The notes: generated by a model from the letters alone, not told the origin. A stretch of 64,000 nucleotides of DNA from Abditibacteriaceae bacterium (GCA_019239895.1 JAFAZH010000005.1:124001-188000); one strand, 5' to 3'; positions 36,449-46,335 are shown, counted from the first letter of the stretch. Program-made: numbers and translations.

Positions 36449-39274
36449 TCAAACTTCAACAGAGAGTTCGTCTTCAACATCGGCATCGGCAGTGGCCGGA
36501 GATGAATTATGGTCTTTGGTTTCGTTCCAGTTCGTGCCTACACCCAAATCCACTTCTAATGGCACCCTCAATCCTAATTTTTTAGTAGGGACATCGCGCA
36601 TTAAGCGTGGTACCAGTTCAGACATTAGGGAAATCTCGTGTTCCGGCACTTCAAATACCAATTCATCATGCACCTGCATCAACATGCGCGAAGCCACGGC
36701 ACGCTCCCGCATCTCGTGAGCAATGGCCAGCATCGCCAGTTTCATGGCATCAGCCGCCGTGCCCTGAATGGGGTGATTAATGGCCGTGCGCTCGGCAGCG
36801 GCCCGCTCCTGATGGCGAGCGGTGCGAATATCGGGCACGGGACGGCGACGCCCCATTAAGGTTTCGACATAGCCCAGATCACGCGCCGTGCGCAGAGTAT
36901 CATCAATGTAACGCTTGACTCCTGGCAGAGTCTCAAAGTAGCGGTTAATGAACTCCTGCGCCTCCCCTGCTGAGCCGGTGCCTAATTGCTTAGCGAGACC
37001 AAAGCCGGAAACGCCATAGGCGATAGCATAGTTGGTCATCTTCGCCTTGCGTCGCATATCACTATCCACCGCTTCCACAGGCACCCCAAACAAATCGGCT
37101 GCGGTGCGGGCATGGACATCTTCCCCGGAACTAAAGGCTTGCACCAGGGGTTTGTCACCGGTGATATGAGCTAACAGACGCAGTTCGATCTGCGAATAAT
37201 CGGCGGAAAGCAGCACATGACCCGGCGGGGCAATAAAAGCTTTACGGATGATACGCCCCTGCTCAGTGCGAATCGGAATATTTTGCAAGTTGGGATTGGA
37301 TGAACTGAGGCGACCCGACACGGCTCCGGTTTGGTTGAGATTGGTGTGGATGCGGTGTGTCTGGGGGTTCATGCTACTCAACAGCGCATCTACATAAGTC
37401 ACCTTGAGTTTGGTCGTGCCGCGATATTCTAAAATCTTACGAACAATCTCGTGCTTTTCGGCAAACTTTTCCAGCGTATGCACATCAGTCGAATGTCCCG
37501 TCTTGGTGGCACGCCCTTTATCCAATCCTATCTTCTCATAGAGAATCGTCTGCAACTGCTTGGTGGAACCGATATTGAACTCTTCGCCTGCTAACTCCCA
37601 GATAGATCGTTCCAGGCGTGTCGCATCGGCTTCCAACTTCTGGCCCAGCTCGCGCAATTGCTGTACATCGAGCAACATGCCGTTCTCTTCCATCATGACC
37701 AGAATCTTGACGAGCGGTAGCTCAAGCTCGTTAAATAACGTCCATTCGCCAATCTCCTCAAGCTTAGTCCTCAACACTGGCTGCACTGCCGCCAGTGCCG
37801 CGCCTGAAACGGTCAGCACGCGCTGTGCTTCTGTCCAATCCTTCCCATCCGTAGCAGAGGAAGTAGTTGCGTCACCAGTCTCTTCATTAAATAATGAGGC
37901 TGCACCATCAGCAGGCTCTCCGGCCTTGGTTTTTTTCTTTTTCGCGCTTTTAGCCGGGGCTGCAACCTGGGGAGTCGGCAGTTGTTGATTCAAATACTTT
38001 TCGACCAGGAGCGAAATTGGATGATGCTGGCGCTGCGGTTCCAGCAGATAGCTCATTAAAAGAGCATCCGCCACGATGCCACTGAGTTTAAGGCCACGCC
38101 GATCCAGGGCCAGTTGTATGGCCTTGGCATCATGCACGACTTTGTGCATTGAAGTGTCTTCCAGCCACTCTCGGACTCCGCTCAAGTCACCCTGAAAATA
38201 AAGAGCTTCATTCGCCACAGCAAAGACGGCCCCTGGCTCATCATCCAGCAGCAACGCGATAGCACTGTCGCGGCCCTTACTGTGCTGCTTCAACCAAGCT
38301 AAAGCCTCCGTGCCGGAATTCGTCTTGTGGGTGGCGCAGCTAAATTCACTCCGCTCTGTTACGGCTTCCGCTGCCTCGACACCATCACTGATCGAGCCAG
38401 CATTTCGCTCCTGGTACCGTGACAGCAGGCTTTTAAATTCAAAAGCCCGCACGGTAGCCAATGCAGCCGCGCGCTTTTCAGGGTCGAGTTCTACAGCATA
38501 ACGACACGCCTCAAAATCAATATTGAGGGGCAAATCAACTACAATGCGCGCTAAGTCACGCGAATGAAAAGCCGCTTCACGGTGTTCGGTTAATAAATCA
38601 CGGATGCGGGGCGGGGTGACTTCATCCAACTTCTCGTACAACTTTTCCAGAGTGCCGAATTTGCCAATCAAACTCATCCCGGTTTTCTCACCAATACCTG
38701 GCACTCCGGGAATGTTATCAGATGAATCCCCCCGCAAACCTTTATAATCGGGCAATAAAAGTGGCGGGAAGCCAAAGCGTGCCTTAACTGCGTCGGGAGT
38801 GTAGCACTCTAAATCGGTGACGCCACGGCGCGTCAGCATCACACTGACTTTACCGTTGACGAGTTGGAGCGCATCGCCATCGCCCGTGACGATAGTGACA
38901 TCAATGTCTGACTCCGCGCCGATTCTGGCTAACGTGCCTAAAATATCATCAGCTTCAAAGCCTTCGTGCTCATAGTGGGGGATGAACAGCCCATCCAGCA
39001 GGCGACGCGCTAATTTAGTCTGTGACTTAAAATCATCGGGGGCCGCCGTGCGATTGGCTTTATAAGCCGCAAAAGAATCGTGGCGAAAAGTCGGGCCGCT
39101 GGCATCCAAAGCCACCAGAGCATATTCGGGCCGCGCTTCATCTAACAGGCGAAACACCATCTTGATAAAGCCAAACAATGCGCCAGTTGGTTGTCCATCC
39201 TGGGTGGTCAGTGGTGGCGAGGAAAAAAAGGCGCGATATAAAAGAGAATAGCCGTCAACAAGCAATAGTTTCAT
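36449..39274 (-). CDS. polA: DNA polymerase I
   Basis: Pol I fills gaps in repair and removes Okazaki primers. The 941-residue protein has an N-terminal 5' nuclease (LLVDGYSLLYRAFF, DYKGLRGDSSDNIPGVPGIG), a degenerate 3'-5' exonuclease region (about 310-500) and a family A polymerase domain (SADYSQIELRLLAHI, RRKAKMTNYAIAYG, HPIQGTAADAMKLAM, MQVHDELVFEV). The proofreading acidic DxE motif is not found, so it probably lacks proofreading, as in Taq. The O-helix has Tyr749 where E. coli has Phe762. About 55 extra Lys/Ala/Glu-rich residues link the exo-like and polymerase parts. The C-terminus carries an acidic tail. Shine-Dalgarno signal is weak. Confidence 0.96.
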   Translation of the reverse strand: MKLLLVDGYSLLYRAFFSSPPLTTQDGQPTGALFGFIKMVFRLLDEARPEYALVALDASGPTFRHDSFAAYKANRTAAPDDFKSQTKLARRLLDGLFIPHYEHEGFEADDILGTLARIGAESDIDVTIVTGDGDALQLVNGKVSVMLTRRGVTDLECYTPDAVKARFGFPPLLLPDYKGLRGDSSDNIPGVPGIGEKTGMSLIGKFGTLEKLYEKLDEVTPPRIRDLLTEHREAAFHSRDLARIVVDLPLNIDFEACRYAVELDPEKRAAALATVRAFEFKSLLSRYQERNAGSISDGVEAAEAVTERSEFSCATHKTNSGTEALAWLKQHSKGRDSAIALLLDDEPGAVFAVANEALYFQGDLSGVREWLEDTSMHKVVHDAKAIQLALDRRGLKLSGIVADALLMSYLLEPQRQHHPISLLVEKYLNQQLPTPQVAAPAKSAKKKKTKAGEPADGAASLFNEETGDATTSSATDGKDWTEAQRVLTVSGAALAAVQPVLRTKLEEIGEWTLFNELELPLVKILVMMEENGMLLDVQQLRELGQKLEADATRLERSIWELAGEEFNIGSTKQLQTILYEKIGLDKGRATKTGHSTDVHTLEKFAEKHEIVRKILEYRGTTKLKVTYVDALLSSMNPQTHRIHTNLNQTGAVSGRLSSSNPNLQNIPIRTEQGRIIRKAFIAPPGHVLLSADYSQIELRLLAHITGDKPLVQAFSSGEDVHARTAADLFGVPVEAVDSDMRRKAKMTNYAIAYGVSGFGLAKQLGTGSAGEAQEFINRYFETLPGVKRYIDDTLRTARDLGYVETLMGRRRPVPDIRTARHQERAAAERTAINHPIQGTAADAMKLAMLAIAHEMRERAVASRMLMQVHDELVFEVPEHEISLMSELVPRLMRDVPTKKLGLRVPLEVDLGVGTNWNETKDHNSSPATADADVEDELSVEV

Positions 39275-39377
39275 AATGAGAATTAAGGGCCATCAGAGAT
39301 AATGTTAGCTTAGCACAGCCCATTATTTCAGACGCACAACGCGGTTTCAAGTGCCATGTGGAATGCCACAACAAAGT

Positions 39378-39408
39378 AAAAACCGGCCATCAAAATAGCC
39401 GGTTTTTT
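39378..39408 (-). terminator. Rho-independent terminator after sppA
   Basis: The stem AAAAACCGGC/GCCGGTTTTT lies just past the sppA stop. It has A/T ends and can act on both strands. Confidence 0.85.
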
Positions 39409-39428
39409 AGAGCCGATTATAACTTCGG

Positions 39429-40418
39429 TCAGCGTGCCTGTAACTGAATAGGCTGTTTCGTTGCGGCCTTCATCCGCTGCATATACCCATCGGCAAAAGC
39501 GGAGCCAGCCTGTTCCGCCACGGGCACGATGCTGCGGGCCAGTGTGCTTTGTGCCGTCGCACCGATCATGCCGCTCAATAATCCGCCCCCGCCGACTTCG
39601 CGCACTTTAGGCTCACCAGAGATACCGCCCATTTTGCCCGCCTCCTGCACCGCATCGTGCAAACCTCCGATGTCATCCACAAGCTTGTTAGCTTTGGCCT
39701 GGAGACCGGTATAGACACGCCCATCAGCCAGCTTTAAAACCTGCGCTTTGGTCAACTTGCCGTTAGGAGCTTTGCTGCGCCCGGCCACCACATCATCCAC
39801 AAACTGATTATAGACATTCATAATCATCGCCTGAGAAAGTTGGCGTTCTTCGGGCGTTAACGGGCGGGCAAAGTTGCCAGCATCCTTGAACTTACCACTC
39901 TTAATCACCTGCTGGTCAACCCCATAATGCTTGAACAAGCCCTGGAAGTTCATATACTCGGAAATAACGCCAATGGAGCCTGTCAGCGTTGAGCCATTCG
40001 CATAGATTTTGTTACAGCCAGAGGCTACATAGTAACCACCGGAAGCCGCTACATCGCCCATCGAGCAAACCACTGGTTTTTTGTCCTTGAGGCGCTTCAC
40101 GGCCTGATACATCTCCTGTGAAGCCGCTGCCGAACCACCTGGCGAGTTGATGCGAATCACTACCGCCTTAATGCTATCATCCTTGCCCGCGGCCTCGACG
40201 CTCTCGATAAAATCACGAGCACCCCGTGAGCTACCGCTAATAACGCTGCGCACGCCTTGATCAGTGATTTCTCCTGACAGGTCAATTAGCCCCACATGAG
40301 GCCCGGTGACACCACTACCACTCACCACTACAGCCACAAACATCAGGCCCATGCCACCAACAATTAGCAGGATCAGGGCAGATAAAAGTATCCACGGCCA
40401 CGAGGCAGAGCGTTTCAT
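39429..40418 (-). CDS. sppA: Signal peptide peptidase SppA, 36K type
   Basis: SppA is a membrane-anchored serine protease that degrades cleaved signal peptides. The 329-residue protein has one N-terminal membrane span (WPWILLSALILLIVGGMGLMFVAVVV, described as residues 8-33) and the S49 protease domain. The nucleophile is Ser126 in GDVAASGGYYVAS and the general base is Lys178 in KSGKFKDAG. IRINSPGGSAAAS near 88-100 forms the oxyanion region. The length fits the short octameric type found in Bacillus and archaea. A family A hairpin lies upstream. Confidence 0.93.
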   Translation of the reverse strand: MKRSASWPWILLSALILLIVGGMGLMFVAVVVSGSGVTGPHVGLIDLSGEITDQGVRSVISGSSRGARDFIESVEAAGKDDSIKAVVIRINSPGGSAAASQEMYQAVKRLKDKKPVVCSMGDVAASGGYYVASGCNKIYANGSTLTGSIGVISEYMNFQGLFKHYGVDQQVIKSGKFKDAGNFARPLTPEERQLSQAMIMNVYNQFVDDVVAGRSKAPNGKLTKAQVLKLADGRVYTGLQAKANKLVDDIGGLHDAVQEAGKMGGISGEPKVREVGGGGLLSGMIGATAQSTLARSIVPVAEQAGSAFADGYMQRMKAATKQPIQLQAR

Positions 40419-40485
40419 AGAGGTTCCTCAACTAATGCTTTAACAAATTTAGGATACGAATAATTATGGAAGGAGACAATATATG

Positions 40486-40621
40486 ACCACAGAGGCACAG
40501 AGAACATTTTGAGGATTGAAGATAGAGGATCGAGGATAGAAGATGGAGGATAGCCGCGATTAACGGTGTTACTGCGATTCTCGATCCTCTATCCTCAAAA
40601 TGTTCTCTGTGCCTCTGTGGT
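40486..40621. repeat. Intergenic hairpin repeat, family A, between sppA and the SLH porin gene
   Basis: Perfect 31-bp arms (40486-40516 and 40591-40621) begin ACCACAGAGGCACAGAGAAC and continue with the copy-specific word ATTTTGAGGAT. The centre carries the purine-rich GAGGATCGAGGATAGAAG core seen in other copies. Confidence 0.9.
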
Positions 40622-40636
40622 GATTAAAAAATGAAA

Positions 40637-40669
40637 AGAGTCCCCGCCAGTTTCCTGACGGGGACTCTT
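40637..40669 (-). terminator. Rho-independent terminator after the SLH porin gene
   Basis: The stem AAGAGTCCCCG/CGGGGACTCTT lies about 48 bp past the stop and reads into AAAA/TTTT on the minus strand. Confidence 0.75.
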
Positions 40670-40717
40670 GGTCCTGATGCACTGCTACGGACGGCATCAA
40701 ATGCACATTAGGCTGGT

Positions 40718-42763
40718 TTAGAAGCCAACGTTGGCACCGACGCGGACGTAGTAGATGCTGGGGAACGGACCGGGCACATTGTAGTGACCATACTTCAATT
40801 CCAGGTCGAGACCGGGAGTGACGTTGAAGGTCGTACCAATGGTGTAGACTTCGCCCAAATCCAATGCGTTCTTGCGGCCACCGCCATTTAAGCGGGTGCC
40901 ATAGGCGCGGTAGTAACGGAAGTCGAGCGGCAGGCGACGCAGGAAGCCCAAGGGGATGCGCGCGGTGCCATTGAAGTCAAAGGCTTCTTTGGCGGCGGCA
41001 TAAGCGGGCAGACCAGCTAAGCCAGCAGGCACGCCAGCCCCGCCAACCCCGAAGAAGCGACCATTGATCATCGGAGCGCCGAGCGCCATCGGACGATCAA
41101 ACAGCGCTTCTGCGTAGGTGCGGGCAAAGGGGTTAGCCGAAGAGGACACGAGGTACTCAAAGGCATCATCAGCCTTGCCATAAGCAAAGTTCAAATCCAA
41201 CGCATTGGCACGTAACAGCGGCACCGTCACGTTATACGCCTTGGGATTACCAGTTGCGCTAGCGCCATTGTAGTAACGACGCTCGCGCACATACTCAATG
41301 CCGATGGTGCGGTTAAACAGTGGAACCGTCAGGTCAGCACTGTCTGCTTGCTGGTTCTGCACACCGTCGAACTGACGGGTCAGGCCCAGAGAAACAGGCT
41401 GGCCAGAAATGCGGAACAGGTTGATCGCGCCATGCAACAAAGCTTCGTTGTCATCTGGCATGATACCGCCACCAGCACCGGGGAAGCCGACAATCGCGCC
41501 GGAGCGGGCCGCGTTACCGGGCAGACCGGGGCTGCGGAAGAATAGACCAGCCGGGCCACCAAAGTTAACAGCCTGAGCGGCTGTCGGGGTGGTGCCATAC
41601 CACGCGACGGAACCAGTCGTTGCATACGGGTTAGAACCAGCCGCACCCGAACCGAAGGTCTCGTTGTTGGTGGTGCCCACAAAGCCACTGAGGGCGACCG
41701 GGCCAAGGTTGAAGGCAACATTGACCTGATCGGTTGGCGACAGATCGTTGTCATACAACAGACCCTGGGCAATCTTGGTGCGCTGGCGTCCGAGGGTTGC
41801 ACTGAGACCCTTCAGGCCAATAAAGCTGCGGTCGCTCAAGTCAGCGACGGCGTAGGCTTCACGCGCCCATAGACCGCTGGTGGCAGGCCCCCACGGATCT
41901 TCCTGAGTGGAGCCAATCGAACGCAGGGCGGCGTTGGCGCTCAGACGATCCGTCACGCGATCCGTCATGCGCAACTCGAAGTCGGTGTAGCTGTACTTGG
42001 CATTAACGTAAGCCGTCTTCTTGTTGGGCTGGAAGATCGCTGGCGGAGCGGGCAAACCGGGAGAAACACCAGGCGTTCCGAAGACGTTAGCGCCACCGAA
42101 GATGGTGCGACCCGGCACGTCTGGACTGAAGTTCGCCGTGCCCGGAGTGGCAACCTGCGAGATGTAGGAAGCGACGCCCGTGCGATGCAACAGCGATGGG
42201 GTGATGGTCACGCGGGGCGGTACCGTCACACGATTCTCTAAGTTCGTGGTGCGCGCTTCAAGAGCGTCCACCCGCGAACCCAGACGAGCCAACTCATCGG
42301 CGAATTCCCGACGCAACGCGGCGATGAGGTCATTCAACTCCGCGCGCTTCACGAAATCTGCCACTTCGGCATCCTTACCAGCAGGGCCTGGAGGTCCCGC
42401 CGGGCCAGGTTCACCTTGGCGACCAGGCTCACCCTGTTGACCTGGTCCGCCAGGGCCAGTTGGAATCTTATCCAGAATACGAGCGATGGCGACCGCGAAT
42501 TCATAGCGGGTCATCGGCTTCTGGCCAGCGTAGGTGCCGTTGGGCAAACCTTCGATAATACCGGCACGGCTCAAGCGGTCAATGGCCTGATAAGCCCAGT
42601 GACCACGCGGCACGTCCGGGTACTCAGCGCGATCCGTCCCGGCGGGCGGGTTCCCTGGAGCGTTCAGGGTACCTTGCTGGGCGTGAGCCAGCTTGGGAAG
42701 AACCACGGAGGGAGCAACTGCGGCGATTGCCAGCATTACTCGAAAAGTGGTTTTACGATTCAT
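40718..42763 (-). CDS. SLH-domain outer-membrane porin with collagen-like linker
   Basis: The 681-residue protein starts at the ATG at 42763, eight bases after AAGGAGA. Order: signal peptide (1-28, ending KLAHAQQ); one SLH domain (about 48-96, YPDVPRGHWAYQAIDRLSRA, ITRYEFAVAIARIL-like); a collagen-like Gly-x-y stretch (103-129, with GEPGRQGEPGPAGPPGPAG); a coiled coil (about 140-180); and a long beta barrel ending in YYVRVGANVGF with a terminal Phe as in outer-membrane proteins. SLH-barrel porins tether the outer membrane to peptidoglycan in Cyanobacteria, Deinococcus-Thermus and Negativicutes. This gene is the strongest evidence for a diderm envelope. It is probably highly expressed. Confidence 0.9.
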   Translation of the reverse strand: MNRKTTFRVMLAIAAVAPSVVLPKLAHAQQGTLNAPGNPPAGTDRAEYPDVPRGHWAYQAIDRLSRAGIIEGLPNGTYAGQKPMTRYEFAVAIARILDKIPTGPGGPGQQGEPGRQGEPGPAGPPGPAGKDAEVADFVKRAELNDLIAALRREFADELARLGSRVDALEARTTNLENRVTVPPRVTITPSLLHRTGVASYISQVATPGTANFSPDVPGRTIFGGANVFGTPGVSPGLPAPPAIFQPNKKTAYVNAKYSYTDFELRMTDRVTDRLSANAALRSIGSTQEDPWGPATSGLWAREAYAVADLSDRSFIGLKGLSATLGRQRTKIAQGLLYDNDLSPTDQVNVAFNLGPVALSGFVGTTNNETFGSGAAGSNPYATTGSVAWYGTTPTAAQAVNFGGPAGLFFRSPGLPGNAARSGAIVGFPGAGGGIMPDDNEALLHGAINLFRISGQPVSLGLTRQFDGVQNQQADSADLTVPLFNRTIGIEYVRERRYYNGASATGNPKAYNVTVPLLRANALDLNFAYGKADDAFEYLVSSSANPFARTYAEALFDRPMALGAPMINGRFFGVGGAGVPAGLAGLPAYAAAKEAFDFNGTARIPLGFLRRLPLDFRYYRAYGTRLNGGGRKNALDLGEVYTIGTTFNVTPGLDLELKYGHYNVPGPFPSIYYVRVGANVGF

Positions 42764-43406
42764 CTTGAAAATCTCCTTAAATTTCGCCTTCTGGCGATGC
42801 AAAAGACACGACTACAACTTTACACACCGGAGATAATAGGTGTCTCGCAGAATTTTCGTTCAAGATAACTCGCAAAAGAAGTTTGGCTCATGCACAGAGT
42901 ATCCATGTTGCCTCTGCAACTCACCATGCCCTTTCTTAAGTTGTCTTGACCTCTATCCCTTGAAAAACTTTTCTCTCCGAGAATCAACCTCCAACCTCAT
43001 GGCGTCGTTCGGTGCGCTTCGTGCGCGGCATCTACCTCCTAAACGGCTCAAAATAGCAGCCTGCTTACGACTCAACGCCTGTACAACATGAGATTTTACG
43101 ATTGGCCCCGCCCTATTATAACCCTGTTCGTGGCCTTTGGCAAGGCTTTTTCACAGAGACAATAAGCTATGCAACAGCAACGGTTTACGGCTTGTTTAGC
43201 ACAGTCCGACAACGACAGAAGACAGCTTTATCATTGGCACAGTTAGCGGACTGACAGAGGAAAACAAAACGACGATTCGCGCCAATGATTCGGGCTTCGC
43301 ATAGTGCAGGAATCATGCCACACCCTCACCTTGCTCTCACGCTCCCTGGCTCATGGCGTAGGCGAGGAGAATGCGAACTCATCTTGCTTGGTCAAGGATA
43401 GAAGAA
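42764..43406. other. Gene-free upstream region of the SLH porin gene
   Basis: About 640 bp without coding character; short open frames in it have no ribosome binding sites. It should hold the porin promoter and a long 5' leader. No clear promoter pair was identified. Confidence 0.45.
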
Positions 43407-43494
43407 ATGAACCGCAGAGACGCGGAGAACGCCGAGTAAAGGTAAAGCACAAGCCGTTTGCCTTATCTGTGCCCTCCGCGTCTCTGCGGTTCAT
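43407..43494. repeat. Intergenic hairpin repeat, family A variant
   Basis: Perfect 21-bp arms (43407-43427 and 43474-43494) read ATGAACCGCAGAGACGCGGA and resemble family A with GCAGAGACGC in place of ACAGAGACAC. Confidence 0.85.
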
Positions 43495-43556
43495 CAACTA
43501 ACGCCAGCAGTTTTAGCGAGTGCTCCGTCGCCCGGAGCGGGGAGCGGGCCAACAAG

Positions 43557-43587
43557 AAGGGGGGCAGCTATCAAAGCTGCCCCCCTT
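43557..43587 (-). terminator. Rho-independent terminator after the glycosidase-like gene
   Basis: A perfect 13-bp stem, AAGGGGGGCAGCT/AGCTGCCCCCCTT, with a 5-nt loop lies 34 bp past the stop. Confidence 0.85.
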
Positions 43588-43620
43588 TCATCTTTAACCA
43601 ACTGTTAGCGAGTCTTGAAT

Positions 43621-46335
43621 CTACTGCACCGCTGTGGCTGGTTGAGCCGCTTCAGCCTGGCGGGTATCATCACGGCGCACAGTGATAGACCCAAAGGCTA
43701 TATCCTGCTTGGAACCGAGGGTGTTGATCTTGAAATCATAGCCATCTCGATTAGCAAAGGAGGCATCCGGGATTTTGAAGGTATAAGTTGTCCAACCCTG
43801 GCCAGTCTCGACTTCCTGCCAATTAGTGAACTTGAGACCCGCTGGCGAATCATACTGAAGATTAAAGCCTCCCGTACGCGTCCCTAAGATACCGCCTTCT
43901 GCCGCGCCCCGATGAACTTGCACGGTGACGGTGACAGGCAAGCCACGCGCGAAATACAAGTAGCTATCGGAGACATCCAGGAAGATAAACGGCTTACCCG
44001 CGCCAGGATTAAAGATGTCACGCGAGATTTCCGTCACTAAAGCACTGTGTCCGTCAATCTCTATCATTTTCTGAGCCGCCCCCCGGAAATTGGCATACTT
44101 GCGCCAGAAGATGCCATTCTCGCCACCTTTTTCGGCAAAGTTGACCTTGACCTCGGCAGCCGTGCTGTAATCCACCTGACGCGGTGCCATACGCAACGGC
44201 TTGCCGCCACCTTTACCCCGCGCTACGTTGCTAGTCTGCAACGCGATATTAGTGATCCATACAGGCCGATTGGTGAGATCAAAAGCGCCATCTGAGCCAC
44301 CGATAACTTTGCCCGTAGAATCCAGCACCTGCGATGTCGGCAGGGTCATGACATAAGTTGTGCCCGGCACCTTCGGATCAGCACCAGAGCTATTGAGCAC
44401 TAACTTGGCATGACCCGCCACGGCCCAGGCTGCGATATTGGTTTGCTCACGATTATCGAAAGCCAGAGCTACCACATCCGGCCCCAGAGCTAATGGCCCG
44501 ACAAAGGGCTTGTCAGAAACTAAGCGCGTGAGGGTCTGGAAAGCGGCATAGGATGGACGAGGCATAAAATCGCGGGTCAGCAATCCCGCATCATATTCCG
44601 GGTTAATCGGCTCGACCCGGTCGTAGGTGGTTGCATCGCGCAACGCGCCCCAGAAAATCTTACCGACGCCAGAACCAAGAGCCAGAGTTGCGGCCCGCAT
44701 CAGGTAATCGGCCTGCCCCTGCGCCGTAAAGGTGCGCAGCAGTCGCTCGCGCATGGCCGCGTCTTGGGTGGCAAATTGGGCCTCTGGCACCGTGCCATTG
44801 GGCAGCGTGGTCAAGACTGGCCAGGTCAGGCCACCAATCCAGGTAGCGTGAAGGTCGGTGTTGCTGGCCAGTTTCTCGCGCAGGGTGGCAAAGGGCAGCA
44901 AGAAATCTTCGGGAGCGGCGGTCACACCCGGCTGCTGTTGTGAAGTGGGATAAAGTTCCACACCATCAAGTTGGGTCAGCAGGCCATTGGCTTTCATCTC
45001 ATCAATGAAGCTGAGGTTCACCCCACCCGGCTCTGCCGCATCAATGATGGCCGTAGAATCCGCCTGCTGCGCCGACTCTATCGCCAGGCGCACGATTTCT
45101 CGATAGACACGCGGCACCGACCGGAATTTCTCGGAAGCCGGATTTTCCCAAACCTGCCAGGCATGAACATCGCCTTTGTAACGCCCTACCACCCGCTTGA
45201 CATAATTCTGCCAGGCCGGATAGTTGCTTTCGCGGGGTGCGCCATAAAGTAGGTCGCCTTGATCGTTATCCGATCCAGTGGCAAAGACGGTGGCCCACTT
45301 CGCGGAAACACCTAAGATACCAACCACAACCAAATTCCGGTCACGGGCACCTTTGACCACCCGGTCATAAAGTGGCCACTGGAAAGCAGCGCCCTTGGTG
45401 GGTTCCAGGGTAGCCCAGTCGAAGCGGGTCTTAATCATGCCTGCGCCCGCTTTTTTGGCGGCATCTAACAGTTGGTCTACTTCGGCATCGGTGGCATCAG
45501 TAAAGTCAATCGTTACGCCGAACGGCCCACCAGCTCGTAACGCAGCGCGATGGTCAGCATAACTGCGCGGCCCGGTATTGGAAATCTCCACCAGGCGGGT
45601 GCTGGGAGTCCACTGCACAGAATAGCCGAATAGCTCAGCCAGCGAGCGCAGGGGGACGAAAGTAGAGCCGCCAATCAACTGAGGCGCGGCGGTCAGCTTA
45701 GTCAGCTTCGTGCCAACCACAGCGTTGTTTTGGCCAATGCGCAGCACAACCAGTTGATTCTTCTGCGTGACTTCAATACGCCCTTCTTTTTGGTTGTAAG
45801 CCACTGTAGCACCCAGGTTCTCTAACACACCGCGCAAAGGCACCAGGATCGCCCCGGTAGTCATCACGGGCGCTGGCTGCACATCAATATTCTTACCGTT
45901 GATGTTAATGTTGAGTGGCTTCGTCGAAGCCGAAATGGGGGAAGCCGTTGCGGTTGTTGGGCTTGCGGTGGCTGTCCCTGGCGGGGAGGATAACTGGTTC
46001 AATTCGGAAGAATTGGCCGTTTTGCTAGTATCAGAGGCTTTAGCCGCATCCGACGCTTTAACTGCATCGGATGATTTGCTGTTTGAACGGGAACTGACGG
46101 TGCTGCGCGGGCTTTTTTTAGCGTGGGCTGGCGACGCGCTGCCCAAGAGTATAGCGCCCGTTAAAACGAGGGCTGGAGCACACAAAAAAACCGTAGCAAC
46201 CGAGGGACGAGAACTCTTTGGAAGAGTTTCCGGTTCGGTTGCTACGGGGGAAATCGGTACGGGTGCAGCGTTGACCCTGGTCGCGCTCAAGCGCGAAAAT
46301 TTCTGACGCGAAACGACTGATTGAATGAAAAGCAT
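43621..46335 (-). CDS. Exported glycoside-hydrolase-like protein with copper-amine-oxidase-N domain
   Basis: From the ATG at 46335 the protein is 904 residues; a GTG at 46371 would add 12. AAAGGAG lies within those 12 codons, 16 bases before the ATG. An export segment (VATVFLCAPALVLTGAILLG, then SPAHA) follows a 45-residue N-terminus. A Ser/Ala/Lys/Thr-rich linker leads to a copper-amine-oxidase-N-like domain (VLVPLRGVLENLGATVAYN, TFVPLRSLAELFGYSVQW, about 160-250). Next is a TIM-barrel region like family 39-type glycosidases (IKTRFDWATLEPTKGAAFQW, VHAWQVWENPASEKF, GVELYPTS). The C-terminus is beta-rich. The catalytic Asn-Glu pair seems altered (WENP instead of W-NEP), so activity is uncertain. 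Probably acts on, or binds, envelope glycan. Confidence 0.75.
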   Translation of the reverse strand: MLFIQSVVSRQKFSRLSATRVNAAPVPISPVATEPETLPKSSRPSVATVFLCAPALVLTGAILLGSASPAHAKKSPRSTVSSRSNSKSSDAVKASDAAKASDTSKTANSSELNQLSSPPGTATASPTTATASPISASTKPLNININGKNIDVQPAPVMTTGAILVPLRGVLENLGATVAYNQKEGRIEVTQKNQLVVLRIGQNNAVVGTKLTKLTAAPQLIGGSTFVPLRSLAELFGYSVQWTPSTRLVEISNTGPRSYADHRAALRAGGPFGVTIDFTDATDAEVDQLLDAAKKAGAGMIKTRFDWATLEPTKGAAFQWPLYDRVVKGARDRNLVVVGILGVSAKWATVFATGSDNDQGDLLYGAPRESNYPAWQNYVKRVVGRYKGDVHAWQVWENPASEKFRSVPRVYREIVRLAIESAQQADSTAIIDAAEPGGVNLSFIDEMKANGLLTQLDGVELYPTSQQQPGVTAAPEDFLLPFATLREKLASNTDLHATWIGGLTWPVLTTLPNGTVPEAQFATQDAAMRERLLRTFTAQGQADYLMRAATLALGSGVGKIFWGALRDATTYDRVEPINPEYDAGLLTRDFMPRPSYAAFQTLTRLVSDKPFVGPLALGPDVVALAFDNREQTNIAAWAVAGHAKLVLNSSGADPKVPGTTYVMTLPTSQVLDSTGKVIGGSDGAFDLTNRPVWITNIALQTSNVARGKGGGKPLRMAPRQVDYSTAAEVKVNFAEKGGENGIFWRKYANFRGAAQKMIEIDGHSALVTEISRDIFNPGAGKPFIFLDVSDSYLYFARGLPVTVTVQVHRGAAEGGILGTRTGGFNLQYDSPAGLKFTNWQEVETGQGWTTYTFKIPDASFANRDGYDFKINTLGSKQDIAFGSITVRRDDTRQAEAAQPATAVQ

